From positions 62,001 to 126,000 of the forward strand of contig WRHM01000007.1 of NCBI GenBank assembly GCA_009783265.1: a stretch of DNA of 64,000 nt, read 5' to 3'. Under the pieces are notes generated by a model. That model had not been told where the DNA came from. It saw only the letters and a list, made by a program, of their open reading frames with translations, and did not search any database. Shown one piece after another: positions 16,365-26,803 of this stretch. The stretch's first letter is position 1; each line of letters opens with the position of its first letter. The position numbers and the translations under genes are program-made. Source of the stretch: Oscillospiraceae bacterium (GTDB lineage: Bacteria > Bacillota > Clostridia > Oscillospirales > WRJC01).

Positions 16365-17351
16365 ATGGCGGATAAATTAATTGCGCCGCCTGTCGGCGCA
16401 GCATTATACGGCACTAACGGCCATCAGATATTTGATGAATTAAAACACAATCCAAAAACTAAATTAATTGCCGTTTCTCAAATTGATAAAAATATTATTA
16501 TTAATTCCGGTTTTGATATTTCGGCAATAAAATTTTATGACGAGCTGGACGGAATTATACATGACGGAAACGTCGATTTTGTTTCGCTGTGTTCGCCTAT
16601 ACGCCGGAAACAAGCGACGGACGCAATAAAATGTTTGGAATATCATAAACATGTTTACGCGGAAAAACCGTGCGCGCTGACAGAAAAAGAATTAGATGAA
16701 ATTTTAAACGCCGCTGTTAAATCAGGCGCGCTTTTTCATGAAATGGCGGGGACTACTTTTGCGCAGCCGTATTTAGCAATGCGCGATATTGCAAAATCAG
16801 GCATTCTGGGCGATATTATGCAGGTTTACGCGCAAAAATCGTATCCGTATCATAACAGAAGGCCACAGGACGAAGAAGAATACATAGACGGCGGGCTTTT
16901 ACGTCAGGCAGGGGTACACGCCATGCGTTTTATCGAGCATACGGCCGGAGTGAGAATCAAAGATATATATTCTATAGAAACAAAGTTGGGCAATCCCGTG
17001 CATACCGGGGGAATGCGCACTGCGTGTTCGTGTATGATAAAACTCGAAAACGGAGGGGTTGCGAACGCGGTTATAAATTACGCGAACCCTGCCGGATTTG
17101 GCTCATGGGGAAATGAATGCCTGCGTATATTTGGAGCGAAGGGATTTCTGGAATCGACTGACGGCGGCGCGAATACGCGTCTTGTTATAGGCGAAAAAGA
17201 CATGGGGAGCATTGATATTTCAAATAAAAGCCTGTCTTATTTTGATTTGTTTATAGACGAACTGACAGAAAAATCGCAAATGCCGCTGAGTCTGGATGAA
17301 GAATTGCACCCGACCCGGATTGTCATACGCGCAAAAAATAAATTAATCTAA
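16365..17351 (+). CDS. Gfo/Idh/MocA family oxidoreductase
   Basis: 328 residues, third paralogue. The N-terminus carries GAALYGTNGHQIFDEL, a modified Rossmann glycine motif; AEKPCAL is the lysine motif; GGLLRQAGVHAMRF occupies the catalytic aspartate/histidine region. The start is the ATG at 16365, preceded by AGAGAGGAG; a longer frame to 16320 lies inside the previous gene and lacks a site. It ends the operon, 15 bases before a strong terminator. No transporter or regulator accompanies the cluster in the window. Confidence 0.87.
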   Translation: MADKLIAPPVGAALYGTNGHQIFDELKHNPKTKLIAVSQIDKNIIINSGFDISAIKFYDELDGIIHDGNVDFVSLCSPIRRKQATDAIKCLEYHKHVYAEKPCALTEKELDEILNAAVKSGALFHEMAGTTFAQPYLAMRDIAKSGILGDIMQVYAQKSYPYHNRRPQDEEEYIDGGLLRQAGVHAMRFIEHTAGVRIKDIYSIETKLGNPVHTGGMRTACSCMIKLENGGVANAVINYANPAGFGSWGNECLRIFGAKGFLESTDGGANTRLVIGEKDMGSIDISNKSLSYFDLFIDELTEKSQMPLSLDEELHPTRIVIRAKNKLI

Positions 17352-17365
17352 AACATCAGTAAAAC

Positions 17366-17396
17366 AAAAAGCCCGGATTTTTAATCCGGGCTTTTT
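17366..17396 (+). terminator. intrinsic terminator of the sugar cluster
   Basis: Stem AAAGCCCGGAT / ATCCGGGCTTT with a short T/A loop and a five-T tail. Confidence 0.92.
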
Positions 17397-17459
17397 CGAC
17401 GAGTTTTTCAATATTATGACGCTTTTCGACAAATTTTTTAAACTTTTTACATTTGACTC

Positions 17460-17488
17460 TTGCGATTGTTAATATTTTATGATATAAT
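17460..17488 (+). promoter_or_regulatory. probable promoter of the hybrid histidine kinase gene
   Basis: TTGCGA and TATAAT with a 17-base spacer, about 70 bases before the coding start. Confidence 0.5.
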
Positions 17489-17560
17489 TCGCATTGTATA
17501 ATATAACAGTGATATTGTTTTCATAAATTATTTGCTATTATAATTTAAGATATTTATCTT

Positions 17561-20233
17561 ATGAAAGGCGATAACAAAAAAATGGAAGTCAAATTAATTG
17601 TTTTTATTTTCTCACTTTTATTGTTTTGTGGGTTTATTTATATAATCACCAGCTTATGGTTTCGGGGAAAACACAATATTAAACTCAAAATTTTTTCCGT
17701 ATTAGGGTTGCTGTATTCTTTTTGGGTACTTTTTAACGGGATAAATTGTTTAATAAACGACGAAATTCACGCAATAATTTACCCGTTGACGCAATCTCTG
17801 GTTTGTATTGTTCCGGCTGTTTTATTAGTTTATATACTGCATTTTGCCGAATCTAAATATGCGACGAATATATGGGTCTTGCGGATATTGATTATATTCA
17901 CCGTTTTTGATTTATTGCTGCTTTGGACAAATCCGCTTCACAATGAGTTTATTTCCGGATATGAAGAACTCACTCCGATTGCCGGGAAGCTATTCCCGAT
18001 CCATGCAGTGATTTCTTATATACCTGTGGTTCTGGCTTTTGTTGTCCTGTATATATATATTATTAAAAATATTAAACAAAAGCCTTTCTTGGGGCTTGTC
18101 GGGGTTGGAATAGCGATACCGGCCGTTTTGAATATTTTATATTCTTTTCATATTTTTGACGTCGGATTTGATTTAACCCCTTTCGCTTTTATCATCATGT
18201 ACGGAACATTTGCCATTTATTCTATGCAAATGAGGCTGTTTGATATAAAAGAAACTACGGCTTCGGAAATTTTCGATACTTTATCGGAGGCCACAATAGT
18301 AGTGGACCGGGCGGGATTTATCACTAATATCAATCCTGCGTTCCAAAAGGCGTTTCCGGAAATAAAAATTATCACGGATAAAACGCCTGTCCGGGAAGCG
18401 GCAGATTATCTCCGGTCAATCTCGGTTGAATTTAATCCGGAGGATATATACGAAAAATTATTTTCAGACGAACAGGAAAAAATCAGCGGCGCGGAAATAA
18501 CCGTTTCAACCAAAACCAAAGAAGAATTACGCAATTATTCGCTTTCAAAAGATATAATATCAGAAAGCGGGTATTATATGGGCTATATAGTTACCATGAA
18601 CGATATAAGCAATTACCGCCGTATGATTGACGTAGTTACCGAGCTTAAAATTCAGGCGGACTCGGCTTCAAGCGCAAAGGGGCTTTTTCTGTCCCAAATG
18701 AGCCATGAAATACGCACGCCCTTGAATGCGATTATCGGCATGATAAACATAGGAGCGAATACAAATGATATTGAAAAAAAGAATTATTGCTTTGAAAGAG
18801 CGGGCAATGCGTCCAGGCAGCTGCTTGATATTATCAACGATGTTCTCGATATGTCAAAAATTGAAGCTGATAAATTTGAATTGTCATACGGTGAATTGAA
18901 TTTTGAAAAAATGCTTAGAAACATAACAAACGTAGCAAATGTACGGGTTGAGGAAAAACGGCAGAATTTTATAGTTAATCTCAGCGAGGATATTCCTGAA
19001 TATATTAAAGGCGACGAGTTGCATTTATCGCAGGTCATAACAAATTTATTGACAAATGCGGTAAAATTTACGCCGGAAAAAGGCACTATTGTACTAAGCG
19101 TTAAAAAAACCGAAGAGTCCGGGAATGATATTATACTCAGGTTCGAAGTTGCCGATACCGGAATCGGGATTTCACATGAACAGCAAACCCGGCTGTTTGC
19201 GCCTTTTAATCAGGCCGACGCAGGCATCAGTATAAAATTTGGCGGCACAGGCTTGGGTCTTGCCATATCCAAACGTATTGTTGAATTAATGGGCGGCGAA
19301 ATATGGATCGAATCTGAGCTTGGAAAAGGCGCGACGTTTATATTTACGATAAGGGCGGTAAAACTTGCGGGATCCCCAAATACTAAGCCAAATCTGTCCG
19401 CGAACATAAAACCTGAAGATTTACATATTCTTGCAATAGATGATTCGGCCGAGACACGGGGTTATTTTATTAATGTCATGAAAACGCTGAAACTTTCATG
19501 TGACGTTGCGGGCAATGGCGAACAAGCCATTGAAATGCTTAGAAACACGAAAGATAAGCCTTATAACATATTTTTTATTAATTGGCAAATGCCTGATATG
19601 GACGGAATCGAACTGACCGGAAAAATTAAAGATATTAACGGCGAAAATTCGATAATTATTATGATTTCGGAAGTTGACTGGAATACTATTGAAAAAGACG
19701 CTCTTTCTGCCGGAGTCAGGCATTTTGTCTCAAAGCCTCTGTTCTCGTCGACTCTTATCAACGCTATAAATATTTGTATAGGCGAACAGATTAATGAGCC
19801 GTCAAACAGCATACGGCATGGCATATCCAAACAATTTTACGATTTTCATCCGTATACTTTGCTTATAGCTGAAGACGTCGAGATAAACAGGGAGATTATA
19901 GGCGCAGTTTTGGAAGAAACCAATGTTTCTATTGATTATGCCGAAAACGGAAAGATTGCGGTTGATATGTTCAGGGATAAGCCCGAAAAATACAGTTTGG
20001 TCTTAATGGACGTAAATATGCCGGAGATGGACGGTTATGAGGCAACGAAAGCGATACGGGATATAGATATTAAACACGCTAAAGATATTCCCATTATCGC
20101 GATGACAGCAAATGTATTCAAAGAAGATATTGAAAAATGTCTGGAATCGGGAATGAACGACCATATCGGAAAACCGGTTGACGCTGATGTACTGTTTGAA
20201 CTGCTCCAAAGTTATTTAACAAATTCCGGTTAA
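17561..20233 (+). CDS. hybrid sensor histidine kinase with 7TM sensor and two receiver domains
   Basis: 890 residues. Residues about 8-225 form a seven-helix membrane sensor (HisK_7TM-like), followed by a PAS-like domain, a HisKA domain with SQMSHEIRTPLNAIIGM, an HATPase domain (NLLTNAVKF, DTGIGI, GGTGLGLAISK), then two receiver domains. In the first receiver the phospho-acceptor position reads N (FFINWQMPDMDG, residue about 674) instead of D; the second is intact (LVLMDVNMPEMDG). No output domain or partner regulator lies nearby, so phosphate may pass to a distant protein. The ATG at 17582 has AAAGGCG upstream and is an alternative start seven codons later. It is a single-gene unit. Confidence 0.9.
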   Translation: MKGDNKKMEVKLIVFIFSLLLFCGFIYIITSLWFRGKHNIKLKIFSVLGLLYSFWVLFNGINCLINDEIHAIIYPLTQSLVCIVPAVLLVYILHFAESKYATNIWVLRILIIFTVFDLLLLWTNPLHNEFISGYEELTPIAGKLFPIHAVISYIPVVLAFVVLYIYIIKNIKQKPFLGLVGVGIAIPAVLNILYSFHIFDVGFDLTPFAFIIMYGTFAIYSMQMRLFDIKETTASEIFDTLSEATIVVDRAGFITNINPAFQKAFPEIKIITDKTPVREAADYLRSISVEFNPEDIYEKLFSDEQEKISGAEITVSTKTKEELRNYSLSKDIISESGYYMGYIVTMNDISNYRRMIDVVTELKIQADSASSAKGLFLSQMSHEIRTPLNAIIGMINIGANTNDIEKKNYCFERAGNASRQLLDIINDVLDMSKIEADKFELSYGELNFEKMLRNITNVANVRVEEKRQNFIVNLSEDIPEYIKGDELHLSQVITNLLTNAVKFTPEKGTIVLSVKKTEESGNDIILRFEVADTGIGISHEQQTRLFAPFNQADAGISIKFGGTGLGLAISKRIVELMGGEIWIESELGKGATFIFTIRAVKLAGSPNTKPNLSANIKPEDLHILAIDDSAETRGYFINVMKTLKLSCDVAGNGEQAIEMLRNTKDKPYNIFFINWQMPDMDGIELTGKIKDINGENSIIIMISEVDWNTIEKDALSAGVRHFVSKPLFSSTLINAINICIGEQINEPSNSIRHGISKQFYDFHPYTLLIAEDVEINREIIGAVLEETNVSIDYAENGKIAVDMFRDKPEKYSLVLMDVNMPEMDGYEATKAIRDIDIKHAKDIPIIAMTANVFKEDIEKCLESGMNDHIGKPVDADVLFELLQSYLTNSG

Positions 20234-20280
20234 ACTATAATATTAAAAATAAATTTAAAATCAGGCGGCGTATAATATAA

Positions 20281-20763
20281 ATGAATATTAAAATCAGGCG
20301 GTTCACATATAACGACGCGGATATTGTATCTGAAATAATCCGCAGAAACTTTTTAGAAGTTAATATAAAAGACTATTCAGTAGACGAAATGGAAAAAATG
20401 GCGCAGATGTACAGCAATAAAAAAGTATTGGAATTGAGTGCAAAATCACACTTTTATGTCGCCTGTACAGACGATAATGTAGTCGGCTGTGGCTCTATTG
20501 CATGTTTTCAGGGAAAGAAAGACGAAAGTATTCTTTTAACTATATTTGTTTTGCCTGAATTACAGGGTAAAGGGATTGGAACGCTGATCGTGAAAACTCT
20601 GGAAAACGACGAATATTTTTTAAAATCGAAAAGAACGGAATTATGGGCGTCGATTACGGCATGTGATTTTTACAGAAATTTAGGTTATGATTATATAAAC
20701 GGCATTAGAGAGTTAAACGAGGAAGGCTGCTATAAATTAGAAAAATTTAACTCTGAAATTTAA
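20281..20763 (+). CDS. GNAT family N-acetyltransferase
   Basis: 160 residues with the acetyl-CoA binding signature of GNAT proteins: a beta-4 strand with FVLPELQGKGIGTLIV (motif A, Q-x-x-G-x-G), followed by YRNLGYDY near the C-terminus (motif B). It transfers an acetyl group from acetyl-CoA to an unknown amine. AGGCGG precedes the ATG. A hairpin with T-tracts on both sides separates it from the convergent sipW gene. Confidence 0.85.
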   Translation: MNIKIRRFTYNDADIVSEIIRRNFLEVNIKDYSVDEMEKMAQMYSNKKVLELSAKSHFYVACTDDNVVGCGSIACFQGKKDESILLTIFVLPELQGKGIGTLIVKTLENDEYFLKSKRTELWASITACDFYRNLGYDYINGIRELNEEGCYKLEKFNSEI

Positions 20764-20774
20764 ATAATGCATAT

Positions 20775-20814
20775 AAAAAAAGCAATCCCCGTTTTTTACG
20801 GGGATTGCTTTTTT
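20775..20814. terminator. bidirectional intrinsic terminator
   Basis: AAAAAAAGCAATCCCC and its inverse flank a short T-rich loop, giving T runs on both strands between the convergent GNAT and sipW genes. Confidence 0.92.
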
Positions 20815-20827
20815 CGCCGGGTTCACG

Positions 20828-22093
20828 TTATTTTAATTTTTTATGCTGCTTATGGAGTATGATTAAAACAAAAGCGGCGCATATAATCAACAGTCCGAAT
20901 AATAAAACGTGGGAATTGTTGCCCGTCGACGGATTGGATTTTAGCAGTTCCGGCTTTGACTCTGTTTCTGAATATATATTTACAAAAGGTATTAAATGCG
21001 ATTTTATATACTCTATATCGAAATCTTCAATGGTTTTGCCTTCCGGCAATATTATCGTGCCAAGTAAAATCCCGTTTTCGTCATATATATACCAGACGTC
21101 GTTATCTTTGTCATACTCAGCGAACCAACCGTTGACCAGCGTTATTCGTTTATTTTTATTTTCATCATAAAATTTTTCATTTGATTCTATAGGTAATTCT
21201 ATTATTGGCTCTGTTGATATTTCGTTAGGCGGTTTTATCGCCGCCTGAGTTTCTGAAATATCCGGTTCAACATCTGTTTCCGGTTTTTCCTCCGTTTCAT
21301 TTGGTGTTTCTGTTGCCGTGGATTCTGTGGGCGTTTCTGTCTCAGGTTGCTCTGTTTCCGTTTGTGGCTGAGTAATAACAGCAGGCTGTGTAGCGGGTTC
21401 AGTTATTACTTCCGGTCTGGGTTCCGGATTTGTAACAGGTTCAGAAGGAGAATAAGACGCTTTTATTGTATATTCTACCGTTTCTTTGCCTTGTATATGC
21501 CACCACGCGCCGCTTGGCATTGCCGATATTATAATATTAATCGTTAATGTTAATATCAGCAAAACCAAAACTTGTTTTTTTCTAAAATCTTTTATTCCCA
21601 AAAACAATACAACTCCGCCAATAATTATTATAAAACCGCCGATAAATACAGGGCTTTTCAATAAATTTGGCAAAAATCCCAGTAAAGGCAGTGAAAAAAC
21701 CACCCGCCCGATTACATTTTTATATAATACCGGCGGGTCGTCGATATTATTTGCGTCGCCCCTTGTGATATAAACATAGCCGGAATCTTTTATATCTATA
21801 CCGACAACCCGGTGAGTAGTGATAGTATTAGTATCTTCTGATTCGTAAAAAGTCAAAACGTCGTTAAGCTTGATTTTTTCGGCGCGAACTTCACGCACAA
21901 AAATCAGGCTCCCGGCAGAAATAGCGGGGGACATACTGCCTGTCGATACCGTAAAAAACCCGGTCCCCCATGGAGACAACTGCTTTTCATTTTTGAAAAT
22001 GCTGCCCGCCAACAGAAATAATGCCAGCAGGACTGACAGCCACAATATAATATTTATTGTTATTTTATATGTATTTTTTAAAACATTTTTCAT
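20828..22093 (-). CDS. sipW: SipW-type signal peptidase I with cell-wall-sorting-like tail
   Basis: 421 residues. The N-terminus is a SipW/ER-type signal peptidase: membrane helix at about 12-30, catalytic Ser53 in STGSMSP, His94 in TTHRVVGID, and TRGDANNIDD as the conserved RGD-N segment. A second pair of membrane helices spans about 145-195. A long Pro/Thr/Glu repeat-like stretch (about 215-300) and a C-terminal domain follow. The protein ends with NPSTG, a hydrophobic helix and KQHKKLK, like a sortase signal. SipW cleaves the unusual signal peptides of TasA-type fibre proteins. The tasA-like gene lies 47 bases upstream in the same direction. Confidence 0.85.
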   Translation of the reverse strand: MKNVLKNTYKITINIILWLSVLLALFLLAGSIFKNEKQLSPWGTGFFTVSTGSMSPAISAGSLIFVREVRAEKIKLNDVLTFYESEDTNTITTHRVVGIDIKDSGYVYITRGDANNIDDPPVLYKNVIGRVVFSLPLLGFLPNLLKSPVFIGGFIIIIGGVVLFLGIKDFRKKQVLVLLILTLTINIIISAMPSGAWWHIQGKETVEYTIKASYSPSEPVTNPEPRPEVITEPATQPAVITQPQTETEQPETETPTESTATETPNETEEKPETDVEPDISETQAAIKPPNEISTEPIIELPIESNEKFYDENKNKRITLVNGWFAEYDKDNDVWYIYDENGILLGTIILPEGKTIEDFDIEYIKSHLIPFVNIYSETESKPELLKSNPSTGNNSHVLLFGLLIICAAFVLIILHKQHKKLK

Positions 22094-22140
22094 TTTATTA
22101 AAATATCAAATCAACGTGTTTTTATGTATAATTATTAATC

Positions 22141-22827
22141 TTACTCAAAAGCAATAATATCTAAATCAAACATATCTATGCCGAATTTAGCCAGAACAGC
22201 CTCCCTGATTGCCTGCGTAGCTTCCCACTCTAATGTAATTTCAACAGTAGAGTTCATAGTATCGTTCTTCATTCCTATATCCTCATCGCTGTAATTATCA
22301 GTCTCGTCGTCGCTGCCGCCAATTAAATTTACTGTGACGCAATCTTTTAAAGTCACTGTAGTTTCTCCATACAGAGCCAGATAGATATTATTGCCACTAT
22401 CCATATATAGACAAAAACTATCGCCTTCAAAATCGATATACTCATTCGAAGGTTTTGTTAATTCTTCAATCACATCAGATTTTATATGCACTTTTACATT
22501 TCCTGATTCACTGTCATCATCTCCGATAAAATCCAATTTCACAAAAGCATCGGCGCTTCCTTTGTTTTCAACGGCAACGCTAAAACTTTGTTCATCTCCG
22601 GGGTGATAAACTTTATCTGGCGCAGGTCCGATTAGTTCAACTAAAACTTCCAGATTTCCCATATCTAAAGACGCGGCCAGACTAGCATCGTCATCTGAAG
22701 TAATATACCACCATGCGCCCGTAATACCCGACAAAATTATCGTTACGCCCAGCGCAATAACTATCAAACCGATAAGAAATTTTTTGTTCGTCAGTAATTC
22801 TTTTGCAATTTTAAACATTTTTTTCAC
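22141..22827 (-). CDS. TasA/camelysin-like secreted protein with SipW-dependent signal
   Basis: 228 residues: a short basic start, a membrane helix at about 16-36 ending in TGAWWYITSDD, which resembles SipW-dependent signals, then a beta-rich acidic domain (VYHPGDEQSFSVAVENKG, as in TasA/camelysin). Such proteins form extracellular matrix fibres or surface layers. The start is GTG at 22827, with AAAGG about 6 bases upstream; the ATG three codons on is too far from it. The adjacent sipW gene supplies the likely processing enzyme, making a two-gene matrix module. No tapA-like or sortase gene is in the window. Confidence 0.75.
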   Translation of the reverse strand: MKKMFKIAKELLTNKKFLIGLIVIALGVTIILSGITGAWWYITSDDDASLAASLDMGNLEVLVELIGPAPDKVYHPGDEQSFSVAVENKGSADAFVKLDFIGDDDSESGNVKVHIKSDVIEELTKPSNEYIDFEGDSFCLYMDSGNNIYLALYGETTVTLKDCVTVNLIGGSDDETDNYSDEDIGMKNDTMNSTVEITLEWEATQAIREAVLAKFGIDMFDLDIIAFE

Positions 22828-23078
22828 CCATTACCTTTCTCATTTCCGTTTTATTTTTATTCTTTTATGATTTTATAATATTTTTTCGAATTTCGATACA
22901 TAAGTTCGGAATTTGAAATATATTTTATTATAATCATAATTAAAATGGATTTATTTGTCAAGGCAAAAAATGTTAATAATATAAAAATTTTAACAGTAAT
23001 TAAATCCTGCGATTTTTAGTTTTTACACTCACCATTTTATATTCGCCGCATAAAATAATAATAAAGGAGGTGAAAAGC

Positions 23079-23201
23079 ATGGGATTTGGATTTGGCAGAA
23101 GAGACGGCTGCGGCTGCGATGACGGCTTTTTCGGCGGTGGCTGCGAATGGATAATTTGGATAATCATAATAATCATAGTTTTGTGTTGCTGCTGCAACTA
23201 A
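23079..23201 (+). CDS. 40-residue micro-protein with Gly/Cys head and Ile-rich tail
   Basis: The frame begins GFGFGRRDGCGCDDG, has a glycine patch (FFGGGCEW), then one hydrophobic helix (WIIWIIIIIIVL), and ends CCCCN. A perfect AAAGGAGGTG lies 6 bases before the ATG, and a strong terminator follows at 23284. It resembles in style the YjcZ/SscA-like small sporulation proteins, but sequence identity cannot be judged here. A second gene of the same type lies at 28123-28230. It probably sits in the membrane with the cysteine cluster at one face. Function unknown. Confidence 0.8.
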   Translation: MGFGFGRRDGCGCDDGFFGGGCEWIIWIIIIIIVLCCCCN

Positions 23202-23283
23202 TAATAAGTTAATAATAAAATAGAAAACAAGTATAAAACAACCCAACGTTAAAATATGTGGTACCTACCTTCTACATATATAT

Positions 23284-23312
23284 GGAGCCGGATTCCGGCT
23301 CCTTTCGTTTTT
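23284..23312 (+). terminator. intrinsic terminator after the micro-protein gene
   Basis: Stem GGAGCCGGA / TCCGGCTCC followed by TTTCGTTTTT. Confidence 0.85.
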
Positions 23313-23467
23313 ATATTATTTTGCTATAAAAATTTTTGAAAAATATATAAAATATTTTGTTTTGTGACTGGGTTGTGACCGGTGTGTGCTAAAATATATT
23401 AAATCAAACTGACGATTTTTATTATAATCATAAATAAAATAATATATAAAATATCTGAAATTCACGC
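23313..23467. other. AT-rich spacer
   Basis: AT-rich DNA between a terminator and a repeat. A short direct repeat TTGTGACxGG occurs twice near 23355-23380; no gene, promoter or RNA could be supported. Confidence 0.5.
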
Positions 23468-23602
23468 AAAAGCCCTATTTTGAAAAGGGTGGCAACATAA
23501 CATAAAATGTTGACGAAGGGTTGCGAACTCCCCATACAGCAGCACAGCGCAATCCCCGTTGGCGGCGCAACCGCCGACACCCCTTTCAAAAAAGGGGCTT
23601 TT
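23468..23602. repeat. MITE-like element, 135 bp
   Basis: The ends are near-perfect inverted repeats of about 25 bases (left AAAAGCCCTATTTTGAAAAG, right end the inverse of AAAAGCCCCTTTTTTGAAAG). The interior carries GGCGGTTGCGCCGCC-like hairpins and no frame of note. The right arm, followed by T residues, may serve as a terminator. Related copies: 25202-25345, 31679-31727, 4407-4516. Confidence 0.75.
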
Positions 23603-23628
23603 TTTATTTTAATTAATTTCAATCCATT

Positions 23629-25146
<1,518 letters not shown>

Positions 25147-25201
25147 CTAAATTAATTCGTGGTGCTAATAGAAAAAACTGCGAAAAACTGGGATTTTCTC
25201 G

Positions 25202-25345
25202 AAAAGCCCTCTTTCGCAAAAGAGGGTGGCAGCGGTGCAGCCGCTGACGGGTGATTTTCCCGAACGAAATCGAAATCAAATTTATGAATCCCCCGGCACT
25301 GCGTGCCACCCCCTTTACGCGGCTATGCCGCTAAAGAGGGCGTTT
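25202..25345. repeat. MITE-like element, about 144 bp
   Basis: Left end AAAAGCCCTCTTTCGC and right end, inverted, AAACGCCCTCTTTAGC, with inner hairpins GTGCAG...CGCTGACGGG and GGCACTGCGTGCC. No coding potential. It fills most of the space upstream of glpK. The remaining 25346-25442 is AT-rich with nothing visible. Confidence 0.7.
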
Positions 25346-25442
25346 ATTAGCACAATGCGTTAATTTATCTCCTGATTATATTTTATTTAATTTTAATTAT
25401 AGCATAAATATTATAAAAACAAAAGAAAAATTAAAATATCTC

Positions 25443-25471
25443 TTGACAAATAAAAAAATATACGGCATAAT
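25443..25471 (+). promoter_or_regulatory. sigma-A promoter of the XRE/ImmA operon
   Basis: TTGACA and CATAAT with a 17-base spacer, about 54 bases before the start codon. Confidence 0.7.
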
Positions 25472-25524
25472 ATAATTACGCCCGGCAGCGTAACAACGCA
25501 ATCAGGCATGGAGGTAAAAGATAT

Positions 25525-25935
25525 ATGCATGAAAAACGTATGAGATTCGGGGATTTTATTAAAAGAAAACGTATGGGCGACCCGCGTGAGCTGACTCTGT
25601 CTGACATGGCAAAAGAACTGGGTATATCAGTCAGCTTTCTGAGCGATATAGAAAATCGCCGCCGCCGTCCGTTCGACCCTGAAAAAATGGAAATATTCGC
25701 CCGGTTTCTCGGTTTGACTGAAGAAGAAACCGCGAGAATGTACGATTTGGCAAGCTATGAAAACGGAGAGGTGCCGTATGACATCGAAGATACGCTGATG
25801 TATGACGAAGTGGGGACGCTGGCGCGTTTTGCGCTCCGGCAGACAAAAGCAGGCAACGCAACCGAAGAAGACTGGAAACGGTTCATACGCGAAATAGAGG
25901 CAAAAAAGGAGCGGCGGGAAAGTGGTGAACAATAA
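25525..25935 (+). CDS. XRE-family transcriptional regulator
   Basis: 136 residues. The N-terminal helix-turn-helix (about 8-70) reads LTLSDMAKELGISVSFLSDI then ENRRRRPF, a Cro/CI-type DNA-binding domain. The rest is a charged helical tail. GGAGG lies 9 bases upstream of the ATG. The next gene, 2 bases after the stop, encodes an ImmA/IrrE-type metallopeptidase. Such pairs commonly act as a repressor and the protease that inactivates it, as in ICEBs1 or in the DdrO/IrrE stress switch. No mobile element surrounds it here. Confidence 0.88.
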   Translation: MHEKRMRFGDFIKRKRMGDPRELTLSDMAKELGISVSFLSDIENRRRRPFDPEKMEIFARFLGLTEEETARMYDLASYENGEVPYDIEDTLMYDEVGTLARFALRQTKAGNATEEDWKRFIREIEAKKERRESGEQ

Positions 25936-25937
25936 CA

Positions 25938-26720
25938 ATGATTACTATGAAAATAAACCGGGTCGATTATAATAATAACAACACGCCGGTTTTATACGAC
26001 CGTGAAATCGGCGGGTTTGCGCATGATGTGATAGAAGATTACAAGCCGAATCTGTTGCGTGAACCCGGAATGATCCGTTTTGAGCATTTTTTAGAATCGT
26101 ATCTTGGCGTGACGCTAATGTTTAAAGATATATATAACCCAGACCCGGACAAAAAAATATTAGGCGCGGTCGCTTTTCGCGGCGGAACTCTAAAAGTATT
26201 TGACAGAGAGAATATGCGCGTATCAAATATGCTTGTCAAAGAAAATACTGTTATTATCGACAATTTTGTGATGGAACCGGGCAGGGAAGGCCTCGCGATG
26301 TTTACGGGACTGCACGAAGGCGGGCATCTTATGATACATCCGAAAGTATATAAAATATATGAAGAAGAAAATAATAATATAAATAAAAAAAGACTGCCGC
26401 CGATTGTTTACTGCCGCCGCGACACAGTAGAAAATTTCGGGGGAAGCCGCTCTCTGAAGACCGCGAAATCGTGGATGGAACATCATGCTGACTGTTTTGC
26501 GGCGTCTCTCGCTATGCCCAACGCGACTTTTATTCCGTTTGTCAATCAGCTTATGCGCGAATATGACGTGTGGAAAGGGCATATAGTTTTAAATCAGGAC
26601 GACGATCTGGATATACTCGCAAAAGATTTGCTTCCGGAACGCATAACCGAAGTTTACGGCGTATCCAAACGCGCCGCATTAATTAAACTCAAAAAAAGCG
26701 GTTTTGTTGTCGATAGTTGA
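25938..26720 (+). CDS. ImmA/IrrE-family zinc metallopeptidase
   Basis: 260 residues. The zinc-peptidase motif HEGGH is at residues 126-130, and WMEHHADCFAASLAMP further on supplies the third ligand region typical of the family (E-x-x-A-x-x-F-A). The N-terminal part has no other domain that I recognise. It follows the XRE gene by 2 bases, so the pair is translationally coupled. Expected role: cleaving the partner repressor upon a stress signal. The family call is firm, the target is inferred from context. Confidence 0.85.
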   Translation: MITMKINRVDYNNNNTPVLYDREIGGFAHDVIEDYKPNLLREPGMIRFEHFLESYLGVTLMFKDIYNPDPDKKILGAVAFRGGTLKVFDRENMRVSNMLVKENTVIIDNFVMEPGREGLAMFTGLHEGGHLMIHPKVYKIYEEENNNINKKRLPPIVYCRRDTVENFGGSRSLKTAKSWMEHHADCFAASLAMPNATFIPFVNQLMREYDVWKGHIVLNQDDDLDILAKDLLPERITEVYGVSKRAALIKLKKSGFVVDS

Positions 26721-26803
26721 TAAATAAAAAAAGTTCATAAAAAATTTTATAATTCGTGTTATAATTAATATAATTAAATTTTATAAAATCAGGAGGGTGT
26801 AAA

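Noticed and set aside
23049-23057. CATAAAATA and, at the twin gene, CATAATATA as sigma-E/K -10 boxes of the micro-proteins
   Set aside because: The -35 side is not consistent between the two and the start point of the first would fall on its ribosome binding site; too weak to call in AT-rich DNA.
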